Source of the DNA: Haloactinomyces albus
GTDB lineage: Bacteria; Actinomycetota; Actinomycetes; Mycobacteriales; Pseudonocardiaceae
Direction: 5' to 3'
Length of the DNA stretch: 64,000 bases
Assembly: GCF_031458135.1 (NCBI RefSeq)
Contig: NZ_JAVDXW010000001.1
Location: 744,001 to 808,000 of the forward strand
Shown here: positions 13,144 to 22,278 of the stretch, one piece after another
Numbering within the stretch: position 1 is the first letter of the stretch
Layout of the letters: every line of letters begins with the position of its first letter
The notes under the pieces: model-generated
Told to the model about the DNA's origin: nothing
What the model saw: only the letters and a program-made list of their open reading frames with translations
Databases searched by the model: none
Position numbers and translations under genes: made by a program

Positions 13144-14723
13144 CGCGCCGGTTTCCAGTCCTCGACGTTCCACCACGGTCCCCAGGTGGTGCCGTGCGTG
13201 TGCGGTTCCACGACCGGCTCGTAGCCGGTCCAGACGCCGGTGCGCAGCACATAGCTGTGGTCGATGAAGGCCAGGTAGACCAGCCCCGGATCGGCCACGA
13301 AGGCCTTCTGGGCCTGTTTGTAGAACCGGGCGCGCTCGGCGGGATCGAGGGCCCGCCGTCCGCCGTCGAGTGCCTCGTCCACCCGCGCGTTGCGGTATCG
13401 GGCCGGATTGTTGTACGTACCGGTGCCGATCACCGAGGAGTGCAGGCCGGAATACATCTGCAGGTCGGGATCCAGCGGATTGCCACTCCCGAGCACGATG
13501 GCGTCGGTGCCGATGCGCTCCGCTGCCGCCGTGCGGTCCACTCCGGCTATCCGTACCTCCACACCGACGGCCGCCGCGTCCGAGGCGAAGGCGCGAGCGA
13601 GCTGCTTGCGCAGGCTGTCGTCGGCGAAGTACATGAGCGTGAACCGTGCTCGCTGACCACCGCGTCGGCGAACCCCGTCGGAGCCGGGGCGCCATCCCGC
13701 ATCGTCCAGGATCCGCTCGGCCCGTTGCCGGTCGAAATCGAATCGCGCGGTGGGCTCGTGGAACCGCTCCATCGACGGCGGCATCGGCGTATAGGCGGGT
13801 TTGCCGTGGCCACCCAGCAACGCCTGGAGCATGCCCTCGCGGTTGGCCGCATGGTTCAGCGCCATCCTGATCGCGGGATCTCCGGTGACCGGATGCTCGC
13901 TGGGCAGGGTGATGCTGCGGTAGTCGGCGGTCCGGTGATGCACGGTGCGGTATCCGTTCCCACCGAGGCGGTCGGCCAGCAGCGGCGGCAGCACGGTGCC
14001 GTCGAACTCGCCCGCCTGCACCCGTTGAGCACGGGTGTTGTCGTCGGTGGCGAAGACCACCGTGATCCTGCCGATACGGGGCTTTCCGTCCCAGTGGTCC
14101 GGGTTGCCTTCCCAGACCATCCGCTCACCCTGGCGCCACTCGACGAGCCGATACGGGCCGGTGCCGACCGGTGCGGTATTGAGCTCGGAGTCCGTCAGGG
14201 GAGCGGGTTCGGCCAGCTTTTCCTTCGGCACGATGCCGAGCACCATCCTGGCGGGCCACGGCGCGTAGGGGATGTTGAGGTCGAAGCGCACGGTGTGCGC
14301 GTCAACGGCCGTGACGTCGGCGAGCATGGCGTAGTCGGAGCTGACCGTGGAAGCGTACGCCGGATCGATGGCCGCCCGGTAGGTGGCCACCACGTCTTCG
14401 GCATCGAAGGGAGTCCCGTCGTGGAAAGTGACTCCGCGCCGGAGTTTGACCGTCCAGCTCCGTGCATCCGGTGTGGACTGCGGTGGCTCGGCGGCCAGCG
14501 CGGGCAGCAGTGATCCGTTGCCGTCGAAGGACATCAGCCCGTCGTAGAACTTCGCCGCCCCCGCGTGGGCATAACCCAGCAGCGGGTTGAGGCTGTCCGG
14601 TTCGTAGCCGTCGGCGAGCAGCATCGATCCGGGATCGTTGCCGCGGTCCCGGGTCGGCGTCGAGCAACCGGCCAGCGCCAGCGTGGCCAGGGACGTGGTC
14701 ATCAGCGTACGACGATTGATCAC
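13140..14723 (-). CDS. Extracellular solute-binding lipoprotein, family 5
   Basis: A 527-residue binding protein that captures peptide, nickel or a related ligand outside the cell for the importer encoded downstream. The N-terminus has a twin-Arg stretch (NRRTL), a hydrophobic segment and a lipobox LAGC, so it should be anchored through Cys20. The family-5 SBP block is visible around WTVKLRRGVTFHDGTPFDAED. The GTG start at 14721-14723 has no ribosome site, but a good minus-strand -10 (14732-14737) lies eight bases upstream, which suggests a leaderless message. It is the first gene of the operon. The ligand cannot be read from sequence alone. Confidence 0.9.
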   Translation of the reverse strand: MINRRTLMTTSLATLALAGCSTPTRDRGNDPGSMLLADGYEPDSLNPLLGYAHAGAAKFYDGLMSFDGNGSLLPALAAEPPQSTPDARSWTVKLRRGVTFHDGTPFDAEDVVATYRAAIDPAYASTVSSDYAMLADVTAVDAHTVRFDLNIPYAPWPARMVLGIVPKEKLAEPAPLTDSELNTAPVGTGPYRLVEWRQGERMVWEGNPDHWDGKPRIGRITVVFATDDNTRAQRVQAGEFDGTVLPPLLADRLGGNGYRTVHHRTADYRSITLPSEHPVTGDPAIRMALNHAANREGMLQALLGGHGKPAYTPMPPSMERFHEPTARFDFDRQRAERILDDAGWRPGSDGVRRRGGQRARFTLMYFADDSLRKQLARAFASDAAAVGVEVRIAGVDRTAAAERIGTDAIVLGSGNPLDPDLQMYSGLHSSVIGTGTYNNPARYRNARVDEALDGGRRALDPAERARFYKQAQKAFVADPGLVYLAFIDHSYVLRTGVWTGYEPVVEPHTHGTTWGPWWNVEDWKPAR

Positions 14724-14731
14724 GGACCGAG

Positions 14732-14759
14732 CTTAAACACTGATGCAATTTACTGGCAA
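14732..14759 (-). promoter_or_regulatory. Candidate promoter of the importer operon (leaderless)
   Basis: On the minus strand TTGCCA (14754-14759) and TTTAAG (14732-14737) are spaced 16 bases apart. They match the housekeeping -35 and -10 consensus at five and four positions. Transcription would start at or next to the GTG at 14723, explaining the missing ribosome site. Confidence 0.45.
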
Positions 14760-14888
14760 CAACCATTCGACTGTGAGATTTTCCCGACTCCGGTGTTGCT
14801 CGCCCGCGTGTACGGTCTCGGGCAGGATGGCGGCGTGGCCGGAGAGCCGTGGATCAGGCAGCGGCTCCGGCCGGAATGGAGGTTTCGC

Positions 14889-15680
14889 GTGCGGATCGCG
14901 CTGTGTCAGATCGTGTCGACCCCGGACCCGGAGGCGAATCTGGAGCTGGTCGCAGGCGGTGTGCGCCGGGCTGCCGAAGCCGGTGCCGAACTCGCGGTGT
15001 TTCCGGAAGCCACGATGGCCTGCTTCGGCGTGCCGCTCGGCCCGCTCGCCCAGCCACTGGACGGTCCCTGGGCAGGCGAAGTGCGGCGATTGGCCGCGGA
15101 TGCGGGGATCACCGTCATCGCGGGCATGTTCACCCCCACCTCCGACGGGCGCGTCACGAACACGATGCTGGTCACCGGACCGGCACTCGACACGCACTAT
15201 GACAAGATCCACCTTTACGACGCCTTCGGATTCACCGAATCCCGGACCGTCGCCGCGGGCGAGCAGCCGCTGACCGCCGAGCTGGGTGGCACCACGATCG
15301 GCGTCACCACCTGCTATGACATCCGCTTTCCCGGGTTGTACACGACCCTGGCCGAGCAGGGCGCCTCGATCATCGTCATTCCGGCCTCGTGGGGCGCGGG
15401 CGAGGGCAAGCGCGAGCAGTGGGAACTGCTGGTGCGGGCTCGCGCGCTGGACTCGACATCCTGGATCGTGGCCTGTGGCCAGGCCGACCCGCGCAGCGTG
15501 GACCGGGAGCCGAGCAGCAAGGCGCCGACCGGCATCGGTTACAGCACCGTGGCCACCCCGCTCGGTGTGCTCCACGAGCAGTTGGCCGACTCACCCGACG
15601 TTCTCGTCGTCGACCTCGACCCGGCGGAAGCCGAGCAGGCCCGCCGCACCCTGCCCGTCCTGGCCAACCGACGGTTCTGA
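14889..15680 (+). CDS. Carbon-nitrogen hydrolase (nitrilase family amidase)
   Basis: A 263-residue cytoplasmic amidase of the nitrilase superfamily. The catalytic triad is visible: Glu in AVFPEATM (about residue 42), Lys in HYDKIHLYDAF and Cys in VTTCYDIRFPGLY. Size and motif spacing fit the Nit/omega-amidase branch, which hydrolyses deaminated glutathione or alpha-keto acid omega-amides, but substrate assignment is inference. The GTG start at 14889 is six bases after GGAGG (14878-14882), whereas longer in-frame starts lack such a site. It is transcribed alone, divergent from the importer operon. Confidence 0.88.
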   Translation: MRIALCQIVSTPDPEANLELVAGGVRRAAEAGAELAVFPEATMACFGVPLGPLAQPLDGPWAGEVRRLAADAGITVIAGMFTPTSDGRVTNTMLVTGPALDTHYDKIHLYDAFGFTESRTVAAGEQPLTAELGGTTIGVTTCYDIRFPGLYTTLAEQGASIIVIPASWGAGEGKREQWELLVRARALDSTSWIVACGQADPRSVDREPSSKAPTGIGYSTVATPLGVLHEQLADSPDVLVVDLDPAEAEQARRTLPVLANRRF

Positions 15681-15802
15681 AGCGACCCCACTGCTTGCAT
15701 GTCGCGTCGGTTCTCGACAAAATTGCGCGCCCTGTCCCCTGGGGAGGGAGTTAAAGTCCAAGAGGAAAACTTCAATCCCCACCGAGGTCAACCGGACAGG
15801 TG

Positions 15803-16690
15803 CTACATGTCCAAACCGATATCGAGGCCGGGTGCGGAATGGGTCAGGCCGCCGACGGCGAGATAGTGCACTCCGGTTTCGGCGTAGGCGCGCGCCACCT
15901 CGAGGGACAGTCCGCCCGATGCCTCGAGCTCGGTTCGCGGCGAGGTCTCGGTCGTGCGCCGAACAGCCGCCGCACACCCTTCCGGGGTGAAGTTGTCCAG
16001 CAGTACCGATTCCGCGCCCTCGGCGAGCACTTCCGCCAGTTCGTCCAGGGTGGACACTTCGACTTCCAGTGGCAGGTCCGGAGCATGCTTCCGGCAGGCA
16101 CGTAGTGCCGCTGCCACCGAACCGGCAGCGACCACGTGGTTGTCCTTGATGAGCACCGCGTCGCCGAGTCCCAGGCGGTGGTTGACCCCACCGCCGCAGC
16201 GCACCGCGTACTTCTGCAGCAGGCGCAGTCCCGGCAACGTCTTGCGGCTGTCCCGGATTCGGCATCCGGTACCGTCCACTGCCGTCACCCACGCAGCGGT
16301 CGCCGTGGCGATACCGGACAGGTGGCACAGCAGGTTCAGCGCCGTGCGCTCGGCGGTGAGCAACCCGCGCACGGGCGCACGCAGGCGCAGCACCTCCGTA
16401 TCGGGCTCCACTCCGTCACCGTCGGCCCGCACGGAGACGATCTCGTAGCCGTCGACACCGAGCACCTCGTCCAGCACGAGCAGCACCAGCGGCAACCCGG
16501 CGAGAACGCCCGCATGGCGGGTGTTGAAAGCGGCATCGGCGACGGAGTCGGCGGGCACGGTCGCCTCCGTGGTGGCATCCGCGCCGTACCGCAGGTCCTC
16601 GGCGAGCGCGGCACGCACCAGCGCCTGCGTTTCGGCCGGATCCAGATCCGCCGCGACCAGGTTGCTCACCGTGGCCTCGGACAGTGTCAC
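15803..16690 (-). CDS. nadC: Nicotinate-nucleotide pyrophosphorylase (QPRTase)
   Basis: Converts quinolinate and PRPP to nicotinate mononucleotide, the third step of de novo NAD synthesis. The 295-residue product shows the QPRTase blocks LNLLCHLSGIAT, IRDSRKTLPGLR, CGGGVNHRLGLGD and LIKDNHV, and a C-terminal EASGGLS phosphate-binding loop. The GTG start at 16688-16690 overlaps the nadB stop as GTGA and is preceded by GGGGGAGAG. It is the last gene of nadA-nadB-nadC. Confidence 0.95.
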   Translation of the reverse strand: MTLSEATVSNLVAADLDPAETQALVRAALAEDLRYGADATTEATVPADSVADAAFNTRHAGVLAGLPLVLLVLDEVLGVDGYEIVSVRADGDGVEPDTEVLRLRAPVRGLLTAERTALNLLCHLSGIATATAAWVTAVDGTGCRIRDSRKTLPGLRLLQKYAVRCGGGVNHRLGLGDAVLIKDNHVVAAGSVAAALRACRKHAPDLPLEVEVSTLDELAEVLAEGAESVLLDNFTPEGCAAAVRRTTETSPRTELEASGGLSLEVARAYAETGVHYLAVGGLTHSAPGLDIGLDM

Positions 16691-18312
16691 GCTGCTCTCC
16701 CCCACTCCTCGGCGTCGGTGCGGATCAGCCACCCGGACACGTCCAGGCGCAGCACGATACTGCGTTGCCAGTGCGCATCGTCGGTGTCCGGGAAATCGGG
16801 ACGGCGGTGACATCCCCGCGATTCGGTACGGATATCCGCCGCAGCCAGTACTGCCTGTGCCGTCAACGTCAGCGCCGAATCCTCCACGGCCTGGCGAGTC
16901 TCAAGCGGACGAACCACGCTCGCGCGGTCCAGTTCCGCCGAGGCGGTCGCCATGCCCGCGGCCGTGCGTCCGATGCCCGCGTACCGGCTCATCGTGCGCT
17001 GCAGCAGGTCACGATCGGTGACCGCGGCAGCGGGAACGACGGCTGCCCCCGCACCGGCCGCTGAACGCGGGAGGGTGCCACTGCGCAGGTCTCGCGCCAC
17101 GGCCTCCGCCGCTCGCGCACCGACGACCAGCCCCTCCAGCAAGCTGTTCGAGGCGAGCCGGTTGGCACCGTGCAAACCGGTGCAGGCCGTCTCACCCGCC
17201 GCATACAGCCCGGAAACCGTCGTCCGACCTTCTACAGTGGACACCACGCCACCGCAGGAGTAGTGCGCCGCGGTCGTCACCGGGATCGGTTCCCGGACCG
17301 GATCCACTCCGGCGGCACGGCACGCCGCATACACGGTCGGGAATCGATCCGCGAAGCCGGCGCCGAGTACGGTGGCATCCAGGTAGACACAGTCGCCACC
17401 CGTTCCGGTGGCCCCGGTCTCGGTGAGCTGCCGGTTGATGGCAGCCGAGACGACGTCCCTGGGCGCGAGATCCTCCAGCGGATGCTGCCCGGCCATCACA
17501 CGCCGCCCCTCGGCGTCGATCAGCACGGCACCCTCGCCGCGCACCGCCTCGGTGATCAGCGGGCGTCTTCCTCGCGCGCCATCCGGCGTGTACAGCGCTG
17601 TGGGATGGAACTGGACGAACTCCAGATCGGCGACCGACGCCCCCGCCCGCAGTGCCAGTGCGACACCGTCGGCCGTGGCCACCTCGGGGTTGGTGGTCGC
17701 ACCGTAGAGCTGTCCGAGCCCACCGGTGGCCAGCAGCACGGCCGGGGCGTGCACCACACCGGGCCGCCCGTCCGCGTCGAGCACCAGCGCACCGGCCAGG
17801 GCACCGCTGTCGCCGTGCACCAGCTCCACCACGCAGTGCTGCTCCAGCACCGGCACGCCACCGTCGGCAGCGGCGGTCCCGAGCGCGCGCTGCACCTCGG
17901 ATCCGGTCGCATCCCCGCCCGCGTGGATCACCCGGAAGGCACTGTGGCCACCCTCCCTGGTGCGGGCGAGCACGCCGTCGGTTGCAGTGTCGAAGCGCGC
18001 CCCGGCAGCGCGCAGGCGGCTGACGGCGTCGGCACCGTCGCCGAGGATCGCGCGCACGGCCGCTCGCGAGCACAGTCCCGCGCCCGCCTCGAGCGTGTCC
18101 CGCACATGCCGGTGCACACTGTCGCCCTCGTCGTGCTCGTCCGGGCGCACCACGGCGACACCGCCCTGTGCCCAGCCGGTGCTGCCCGCAGGCGCCACGT
18201 CCTTGGTCACGACCAGAACCCGCAGTCCCCGTTCGCGCGCCCGGAGCGCGGCCGTGAGCCCGGCGACTCCGGTGCCGACGACGACCAGGTCCGCCGCGGC
18301 CTCCCAGCTCAT
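16687..18312 (-). CDS. nadB: L-aspartate oxidase
   Basis: An FAD-dependent enzyme of 541 residues that oxidises aspartate to iminoaspartate for NAD synthesis. The FAD-binding motif [15 protein letters not shown] is at the N-terminus. [16 protein letters not shown] and HFSCGGV-type blocks are present, seen here as [12 protein letters not shown] and [13 protein letters not shown], and [18 protein letters not shown] is the C-terminal FAD motif. The ATG start at 18310-18312 overlaps the nadA stop as ATGA. Iminoaspartate is unstable, so coupling to NadA makes sense. Confidence 0.95.
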   Translation of the reverse strand: MSWEAAADLVVVGTGVAGLTAALRARERGLRVLVVTKDVAPAGSTGWAQGGVAVVRPDEHDEGDSVHRHVRDTLEAGAGLCSRAAVRAILGDGADAVSRLRAAGARFDTATDGVLARTREGGHSAFRVIHAGGDATGSEVQRALGTAAADGGVPVLEQHCVVELVHGDSGALAGALVLDADGRPGVVHAPAVLLATGGLGQLYGATTNPEVATADGVALALRAGASVADLEFVQFHPTALYTPDGARGRRPLITEAVRGEGAVLIDAEGRRVMAGQHPLEDLAPRDVVSAAINRQLTETGATGTGGDCVYLDATVLGAGFADRFPTVYAACRAAGVDPVREPIPVTTAAHYSCGGVVSTVEGRTTVSGLYAAGETACTGLHGANRLASNSLLEGLVVGARAAEAVARDLRSGTLPRSAAGAGAAVVPAAAVTDRDLLQRTMSRYAGIGRTAAGMATASAELDRASVVRPLETRQAVEDSALTLTAQAVLAAADIRTESRGCHRRPDFPDTDDAHWQRSIVLRLDVSGWLIRTDAEEWGRAA

Positions 18313-19397
18313 TCGCCGCCCCCCGGCCTGCCGATGGTCACCATCCGCTCGACCGCTCCGCGCCCGCGTTCGGCGACCTCGGCGGGCACGTCGACCTCGT
18401 CGGCACCCTCACGCAGGCAGCGCAGCAGCGCTGCCGGAGTGATCATCTTCATGTACCGGCAGGAAGCGCGGTCGTTGACCGCTTGGAAGTCGATCTCCGG
18501 GGCGGCATTGCGAAGTTGGTGCAGCATGCCGACCTCGGTGGCCACCAGCACGGAATGCGGACCGTTCTGCTGCGCTGCGCTTTCCCGTGCCGCGTCGAGC
18601 ATCCCGCCGGTGGACAGGATCTTGACCCGATCCTCCGGCAGGTTGCCATCCCCGGCCAGGTACAGCGCCGATGTCGCACATCCGCATTCCGGGTGGATGA
18701 ACAGATCCGCCTCGGGGTTCGCCGCGGCCCTGTCGGCCAGTTCGGGGCCGTTGATCCCGGCGTGCACATGGCACTCTCCGGCCCAGATGTGCAGGTTCTC
18801 GCGGCCGGTCTCACGCTTGACATGCGCACCGAGAAATTGGTCCGGGCAAAACAGCACGTCCTGCTCGGCCGGGATCGAGCGCACCACGTCCACCGCGTTG
18901 GAAGAGGTGCAGCAGATGTCCGTTTCCGCTTTGACCTCGGCGGTCGTGTTCACATAGGACACGACCGTGGGCGCGGGCCTGCCCGCCTCGGTGAAGGTAG
19001 CCTTCCACTCGCGCAGCTGCTCGGCGGTGATGGAATCGGCCAGCGAGCACCCGGCACGCTCGTCGGGGATGAGCACGGTCTTGTCCGGACTGAGGATCTT
19101 GGCGGTTTCGGCCATGAAGTGCACGCCGCAGAACACGATCGTGCTCGCCGCACTGCTCGCGGCGATCCGGCTCAACGCCAGCGAGTCGCCGGTGTGGTCG
19201 GCGACATCCTGGATTTCGGGAAGCTGATAGTTGTGTGCGAGCAGTACGGCGTCGCGCTCCTCGGCCAGACGCCGGATCTCCCTGCTCCACTCGGCATCCG
19301 CCTGGACCCCGACATAGCCCGCTTCGGTCCGCTCCACGGTGCCGATACCCGCCCCTGCGGACAGGTTCTCCGTGGTAGCGGCAGCTCTGGCGGCCAT
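18309..19397 (-). CDS. nadA: Quinolinate synthase A
   Basis: An iron-sulfur enzyme of 362 residues that condenses iminoaspartate with dihydroxyacetone phosphate to quinolinate. Signatures are [45 protein letters not shown] and FIHPECGC, which hold the three cluster cysteines. I chose the ATG at 19395-19397, preceded by GAGGAGG; an in-frame start at 19493 adds 32 residues of low-complexity sequence and lacks a ribosome site. It is the first gene of nadABC and divergent from the Nudix-type regulator, as expected for a locally regulated NAD operon. Confidence 0.93.
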   Translation of the reverse strand: MAARAAATTENLSAGAGIGTVERTEAGYVGVQADAEWSREIRRLAEERDAVLLAHNYQLPEIQDVADHTGDSLALSRIAASSAASTIVFCGVHFMAETAKILSPDKTVLIPDERAGCSLADSITAEQLREWKATFTEAGRPAPTVVSYVNTTAEVKAETDICCTSSNAVDVVRSIPAEQDVLFCPDQFLGAHVKRETGRENLHIWAGECHVHAGINGPELADRAAANPEADLFIHPECGCATSALYLAGDGNLPEDRVKILSTGGMLDAARESAAQQNGPHSVLVATEVGMLHQLRNAAPEIDFQAVNDRASCRYMKMITPAALLRCLREGADEVDVPAEVAERGRGAVERMVTIGRPGGGE

Positions 19398-19528
19398 CTC
19401 GTCCTCCTCACCGAAAGTCGCCGACCGGGTGCCGGCGAGTTCCGATTCACTCCCGCCTGCCGCGACCGGGTCGCTTCCTCCGGGAGGGTTCACCTCGTGG
19501 TTGTCGTTCTCCGGTTTTTCGTTCGCCG

Positions 19529-19551
19529 GTTTTCGCCTTAGAATCGAAAAC
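19529..19551 (+). promoter_or_regulatory. Candidate promoter/operator palindrome of the nad regulator
   Basis: GTTTTCG (19529-19535) and CGAAAAC (19545-19551) form a perfect 7-base inverted repeat around nine bases that contain TAGAAT (19539-19544), a good -10 box. The right arm ends on the base before the GTG start, so a bound regulator would cover the promoter. A nearly identical CCGGTTTTTCG lies just upstream at 19511-19521. This is a plausible operator for autoregulation and for nadABC, which reads away on the other strand. Confidence 0.5.
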
Positions 19552-20259
19552 GTGGTTCATCCTAACACGCAGCCCGGCACCGACCACGGCGACGCCGGTC
19601 ACGAAGTCCTCGCGGGCGTACTGCAGATCCGCAACGAGCGGCTTCAGGTGCTGCTGTGGCAGCGAGCGCAGGGGCCGCACCGGTATCGCTGGGCACTGCC
19701 CGGAGGAAGACTCGCCGCCACCGAGGATGTCGAGGCATCGATCCGGCGCCAACTCGCCGAGAAGGTCGATGTCCAGGAACTGACCCACGTCGAACAGCTC
19801 TCCGTGTTCAGCGCTCCCGAGCGCGTTCCCGGCCGCCGGATCGTGGCCACCGCGTTCCTCGGCCTCGTTCCCTCCAACACCGACCCCGAAATTCCGGCGG
19901 ACACCCAGTGGCAGCCGGTCGGGCACTTACCGGCGACAGCTTTCGACCACGAGTCGATCGTGCTCGCCGCCCGGGATCGCCTGCGCGCCAAGCTGTCCTA
20001 CACCAACATCGGTTTCGCCCTGGCTCCTGCCGAGTTCACCCTCTCCGAACTTCGCGGTATCTACTCCGCGGCCCTGGACTACCGAGTGGCCGCTACCAAC
20101 CTGCAACGGGTGCTCTCCCGGCGTGGCGCCCTCCAGGCCACCGGCCGGACGGTGTCCGCGGGCCCCAGCGGAGGCAGGCCGCCAGCGCTGTTCCGGTTCA
20201 CCTCCCGTGATCTGCAGATCACCGACCCGTTCGCGGTACTGCGGCCACCGCTGCATTGA
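19552..20259 (+). CDS. nrtR: NrtR-like Nudix/winged-helix regulator of NAD synthesis
   Basis: A 235-residue protein with a Nudix-fold N-terminal half (about residues 15-150) and a C-terminal winged-helix half. The latter begins near [21 protein letters not shown], the typical NrtR linker. The Nudix box is degenerate: after LPGG the expected Arg-Glu-x-x-Glu-Glu reads RRQLAEK, so key metal-binding glutamates are replaced. This fits a ligand sensor rather than an active hydrolase. NrtR proteins repress NAD genes and respond to ADP-ribose-type ligands. The position next to nadABC, divergent and with a palindrome at its promoter, supports that role. The GTG start at 19552 has no ribosome site but sits seven bases after TAGAAT, suggesting a leaderless message. 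Confidence 0.85.
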   Translation: MVHPNTQPGTDHGDAGHEVLAGVLQIRNERLQVLLWQRAQGPHRYRWALPGGRLAATEDVEASIRRQLAEKVDVQELTHVEQLSVFSAPERVPGRRIVATAFLGLVPSNTDPEIPADTQWQPVGHLPATAFDHESIVLAARDRLRAKLSYTNIGFALAPAEFTLSELRGIYSAALDYRVAATNLQRVLSRRGALQATGRTVSAGPSGGRPPALFRFTSRDLQITDPFAVLRPPLH

Positions 20260-20304
20260 TCGACCCGTTGGCCAGGACACGGCAACCGCACGTAACTTGG
20301 ACGC

Positions 20305-20982
20305 GTGATTGAGACGATCCCGTTGTTCCCGCTGGGTACGGTCCTGCTTCCCGGCAGCGCACTGTCGCTGCACATCTTCGAGGCGCGGTACCGCCAGCTC
20401 GTGGTCGATCTCGCCAAAGAAGTGGTACCCGACCACCGGTTCGGCGTGATCGGCATCAAGCAGGGCTGGGAGGTCGGCCCGGACAACGTCGAGTCGATGC
20501 ACGACATCGGCTGCTCGGTGGTGCTGGATGACATACACCAGCTCCCCGAAGGACGCTACGACATCTCCGGGACGGGAGAGCACCGCTTCCGGTTGCTGCA
20601 AATCGACACCGAAGCCGCCCCGTATCTGATGGCCCGCGTCGAATGGCTCGCCGACACCGAGCCCGAACAGGACTCCGAACGTCTCCGGGATCGGCTCGCC
20701 GCGTCCGCCCGCGCGGCACACGAGCGCTACCACAGCACCGGCCTGCGCAGCGAAGGACACGAGGCTCCGCCGGATGTCGGGGCCGACGAGCTGGCCTACG
20801 TCCTGGCCGAGGACTGCGTGCTCAGCAGCGAGGACCGGCAGAACCTGCTCGCCGAAACCGACCCTGTGGCCCGGTTGCGAATGGTGCGCAAGCTCCTTCT
20901 CCGCGAAGCCGAGCTCCTGCGGGAACTGCGGGCGGTCCCGGCTCCGCTGGCCGAGTTCGCCCAGCACGCCAGCGAGAACTAG
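20305..20982 (+). CDS. LON substrate-binding domain protein
   Basis: A 225-residue protein made almost entirely of the LON N-terminal (substrate-recognition) domain. It opens with IPLFPLGTVLLPGSALSLHIFE, the diagnostic start of the domain, and continues through EARYRQLV and GRYDISGTGEHRFRLL. There is no AAA ATPase or Ser-Lys protease domain. Such stand-alone proteins are common in actinobacteria and their role is unknown. The GTG start at 20305 follows TAACTT (20293-20298) by six bases and lacks a ribosome site, so it may be leaderless. Confidence 0.88.
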   Translation: MIETIPLFPLGTVLLPGSALSLHIFEARYRQLVVDLAKEVVPDHRFGVIGIKQGWEVGPDNVESMHDIGCSVVLDDIHQLPEGRYDISGTGEHRFRLLQIDTEAAPYLMARVEWLADTEPEQDSERLRDRLAASARAAHERYHSTGLRSEGHEAPPDVGADELAYVLAEDCVLSSEDRQNLLAETDPVARLRMVRKLLLREAELLRELRAVPAPLAEFAQHASEN

Positions 20983-21002
20983 CGCGTATCCGATTCCTTG
21001 GT

Positions 21003-21032
21003 GGGTTGAAGTTTTCCCCGAAACTCCAACCC
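21003..21032 (+). terminator. Inverted repeat after the LON-domain gene
   Basis: Arms 21003-21014 and 21021-21032 pair over 12 bases with one mismatch around a six-base loop. It lies 21 bases after the stop, with no T-tract. It should end the transcript before the next promoter (TACGAT, 21072-21077). Confidence 0.55.
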
Positions 21033-21084
21033 TCTCCCCACGACCGAGACCGTGATCGCAGCGTCACTGGTTACGATCATGGTC

Positions 21085-22149
21085 ATGTCGTCACCCGGAG
21101 GGCCCGGCAACTGGGGTCAGTACCACCACGGATCCGAGCAGTACTACGACCCGATCACCGGGCAGCCCATCAACCCGAACACCCCGGCGGGCTACACCGG
21201 GTACCCCACGGGGCAGAAGCACCCCGAGGAACAGCCCCACCCTCCGGGTTCGTCCGGCACGCAGTACCAGGGTTTCGGGGTGTTCGAACAGACCCGTCCA
21301 CAGCAGCCCCGCCCCAGCATCGTCACCGGCTACCCACAGCCCGAGCCCGCACACAAAAACCGCGCCCCGCTGATCGCGGGGATCGTCGCCGCGGCGGTCA
21401 TGGTGGTCGCCATCGTCGTCACCACCACCATCGTCGTAGCAGGCGATGGCGATGGCTCCGGGAATATGGCGGCCCCGGCAACCTCCACCACCACGACCCG
21501 CGAAGCCCTCCCACCCACGGCACCGACACCGTCGGCGCCGCTCTCGGCCACCGCCCCCGCTTCCAAGACCGAGAACGTGCGCAAACCGGTGGCCCCGGTG
21601 GTGGACGGCTGGCAGGGCATGGCCCTGCTCGAATTCGGGATCGCCTACGACATCCCACCGGGCTGGGAGCCGGAAACCGGCTCGCTCAGTGGCTTCGAGG
21701 ACGGCTCCGAGAAGGTGACGATGAGTGGCTACTCCTCCTACAAGCGGGACTTCTGTCCCGAGGAGGATCTATCGTTCCGGGCTCGCGTGGGGTTGACCGG
21801 TTCGGACAGCCCGGACCCCGCCACAGCAGCCAACAATGCCTTCCGGAAGTGGGCCCGGATGGGCTGGGGTACCGCGGCGGGAGAGCTTCCCCGGCTCACG
21901 AGGAACCCCGCCAAGTCGGTCACTCTCGACGGCGGCCGGGTCGACGCGACGATCTTCTCCGGGACCATCATTCCCGCCGAGCCCGGACCGTGTAGCCCGC
22001 CCAGCGTGTTCGTCAGCATCCTGGCCATCGGCGGTAACGACGGCAGCGATGCCGCACTGATGATCGGTATCGCCGATCAGGGCGTGCCCGGTGCCGTCCC
22101 GCCCGCCGATATCAACCGCAGCCTCACGTCCGTGCGCTGGCTGGACTGA
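21085..22149 (+). CDS. Proline-rich single-TM protein with extracytoplasmic domain
   Basis: A 354-residue protein of unknown function. The first 90 or so residues are cytoplasmic and rich in Gly, Pro, Gln and Tyr. One TM helix follows (about residues 96-120, LIAGIVAAAVMVVAIVVTTT), then a Thr/Pro/Ala linker, and finally a folded-looking extracytoplasmic domain of about 180 residues from VVDGWQGMALLEFG to the end. The domain has two cysteines, in RDFCPEE and GPCSPP, that could form a disulfide. The ATG at 21085 lies seven bases after TACGAT with no ribosome site, suggesting a leaderless message; an ATG two codons upstream is possible. The 3' end overlaps the candidate 50-codon gene on the other strand by 26 bases. 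Confidence 0.8.
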   Translation: MSSPGGPGNWGQYHHGSEQYYDPITGQPINPNTPAGYTGYPTGQKHPEEQPHPPGSSGTQYQGFGVFEQTRPQQPRPSIVTGYPQPEPAHKNRAPLIAGIVAAAVMVVAIVVTTTIVVAGDGDGSGNMAAPATSTTTTREALPPTAPTPSAPLSATAPASKTENVRKPVAPVVDGWQGMALLEFGIAYDIPPGWEPETGSLSGFEDGSEKVTMSGYSSYKRDFCPEEDLSFRARVGLTGSDSPDPATAANNAFRKWARMGWGTAAGELPRLTRNPAKSVTLDGGRVDATIFSGTIIPAEPGPCSPPSVFVSILAIGGNDGSDAALMIGIADQGVPGAVPPADINRSLTSVRWLD

Positions 22150-22276
22150 GACAACCGAGCCACACTGATTCCCGGAGTTCCGAGAGCTCGTTCACCTCCA
22201 CGGCAAGCTTGTACGCCGTGGAGGTGATGTATTCCCGCGGTCGGTACACATCGCCGTTGGGCAGCGGGCTCACCAC
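22124..22276 (-). CDS. Candidate 50-residue protein downstream of DUF2567 gene
   Basis: A GTG-initiated frame that starts two bases after the DUF2567 stop and overlaps the 3' end of the convergent plus-strand gene. Over the first 32 codons about 87% end in G or C, as in the real genes of this window, and the peptide is balanced in composition (for example PLPNGDVYRPREYITSTAYK). The ribosome site is weak, so coupling to the upstream gene would be needed. A 13-base perfect hairpin (22192-22227) lies inside the frame, and the last 10 codons lose the codon bias. I do not recognise a family. Confidence 0.5.
   Translation of the reverse strand: MVSPLPNGDVYRPREYITSTAYKLAVEVNELSELRESVWLGCLSPASART
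22192..22227. terminator. Hairpin between convergent genes
   Basis: Perfect 13-base arms (22192-22204 and 22215-22227) around a ten-base loop, 43 bases after the plus-strand stop. It could terminate the plus-strand gene. It also lies inside the candidate minus-strand reading frame, so either the hairpin or that frame may be the functional element. Confidence 0.5.
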
Positions 22277-22278
22277 TG

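Noticed and set aside
15681..15802. Short palindrome TCCCCTGGGGA between the amidase gene and nadC
   Set aside because: Too short and GC-simple to call a terminator or operator; no second arm extends it.
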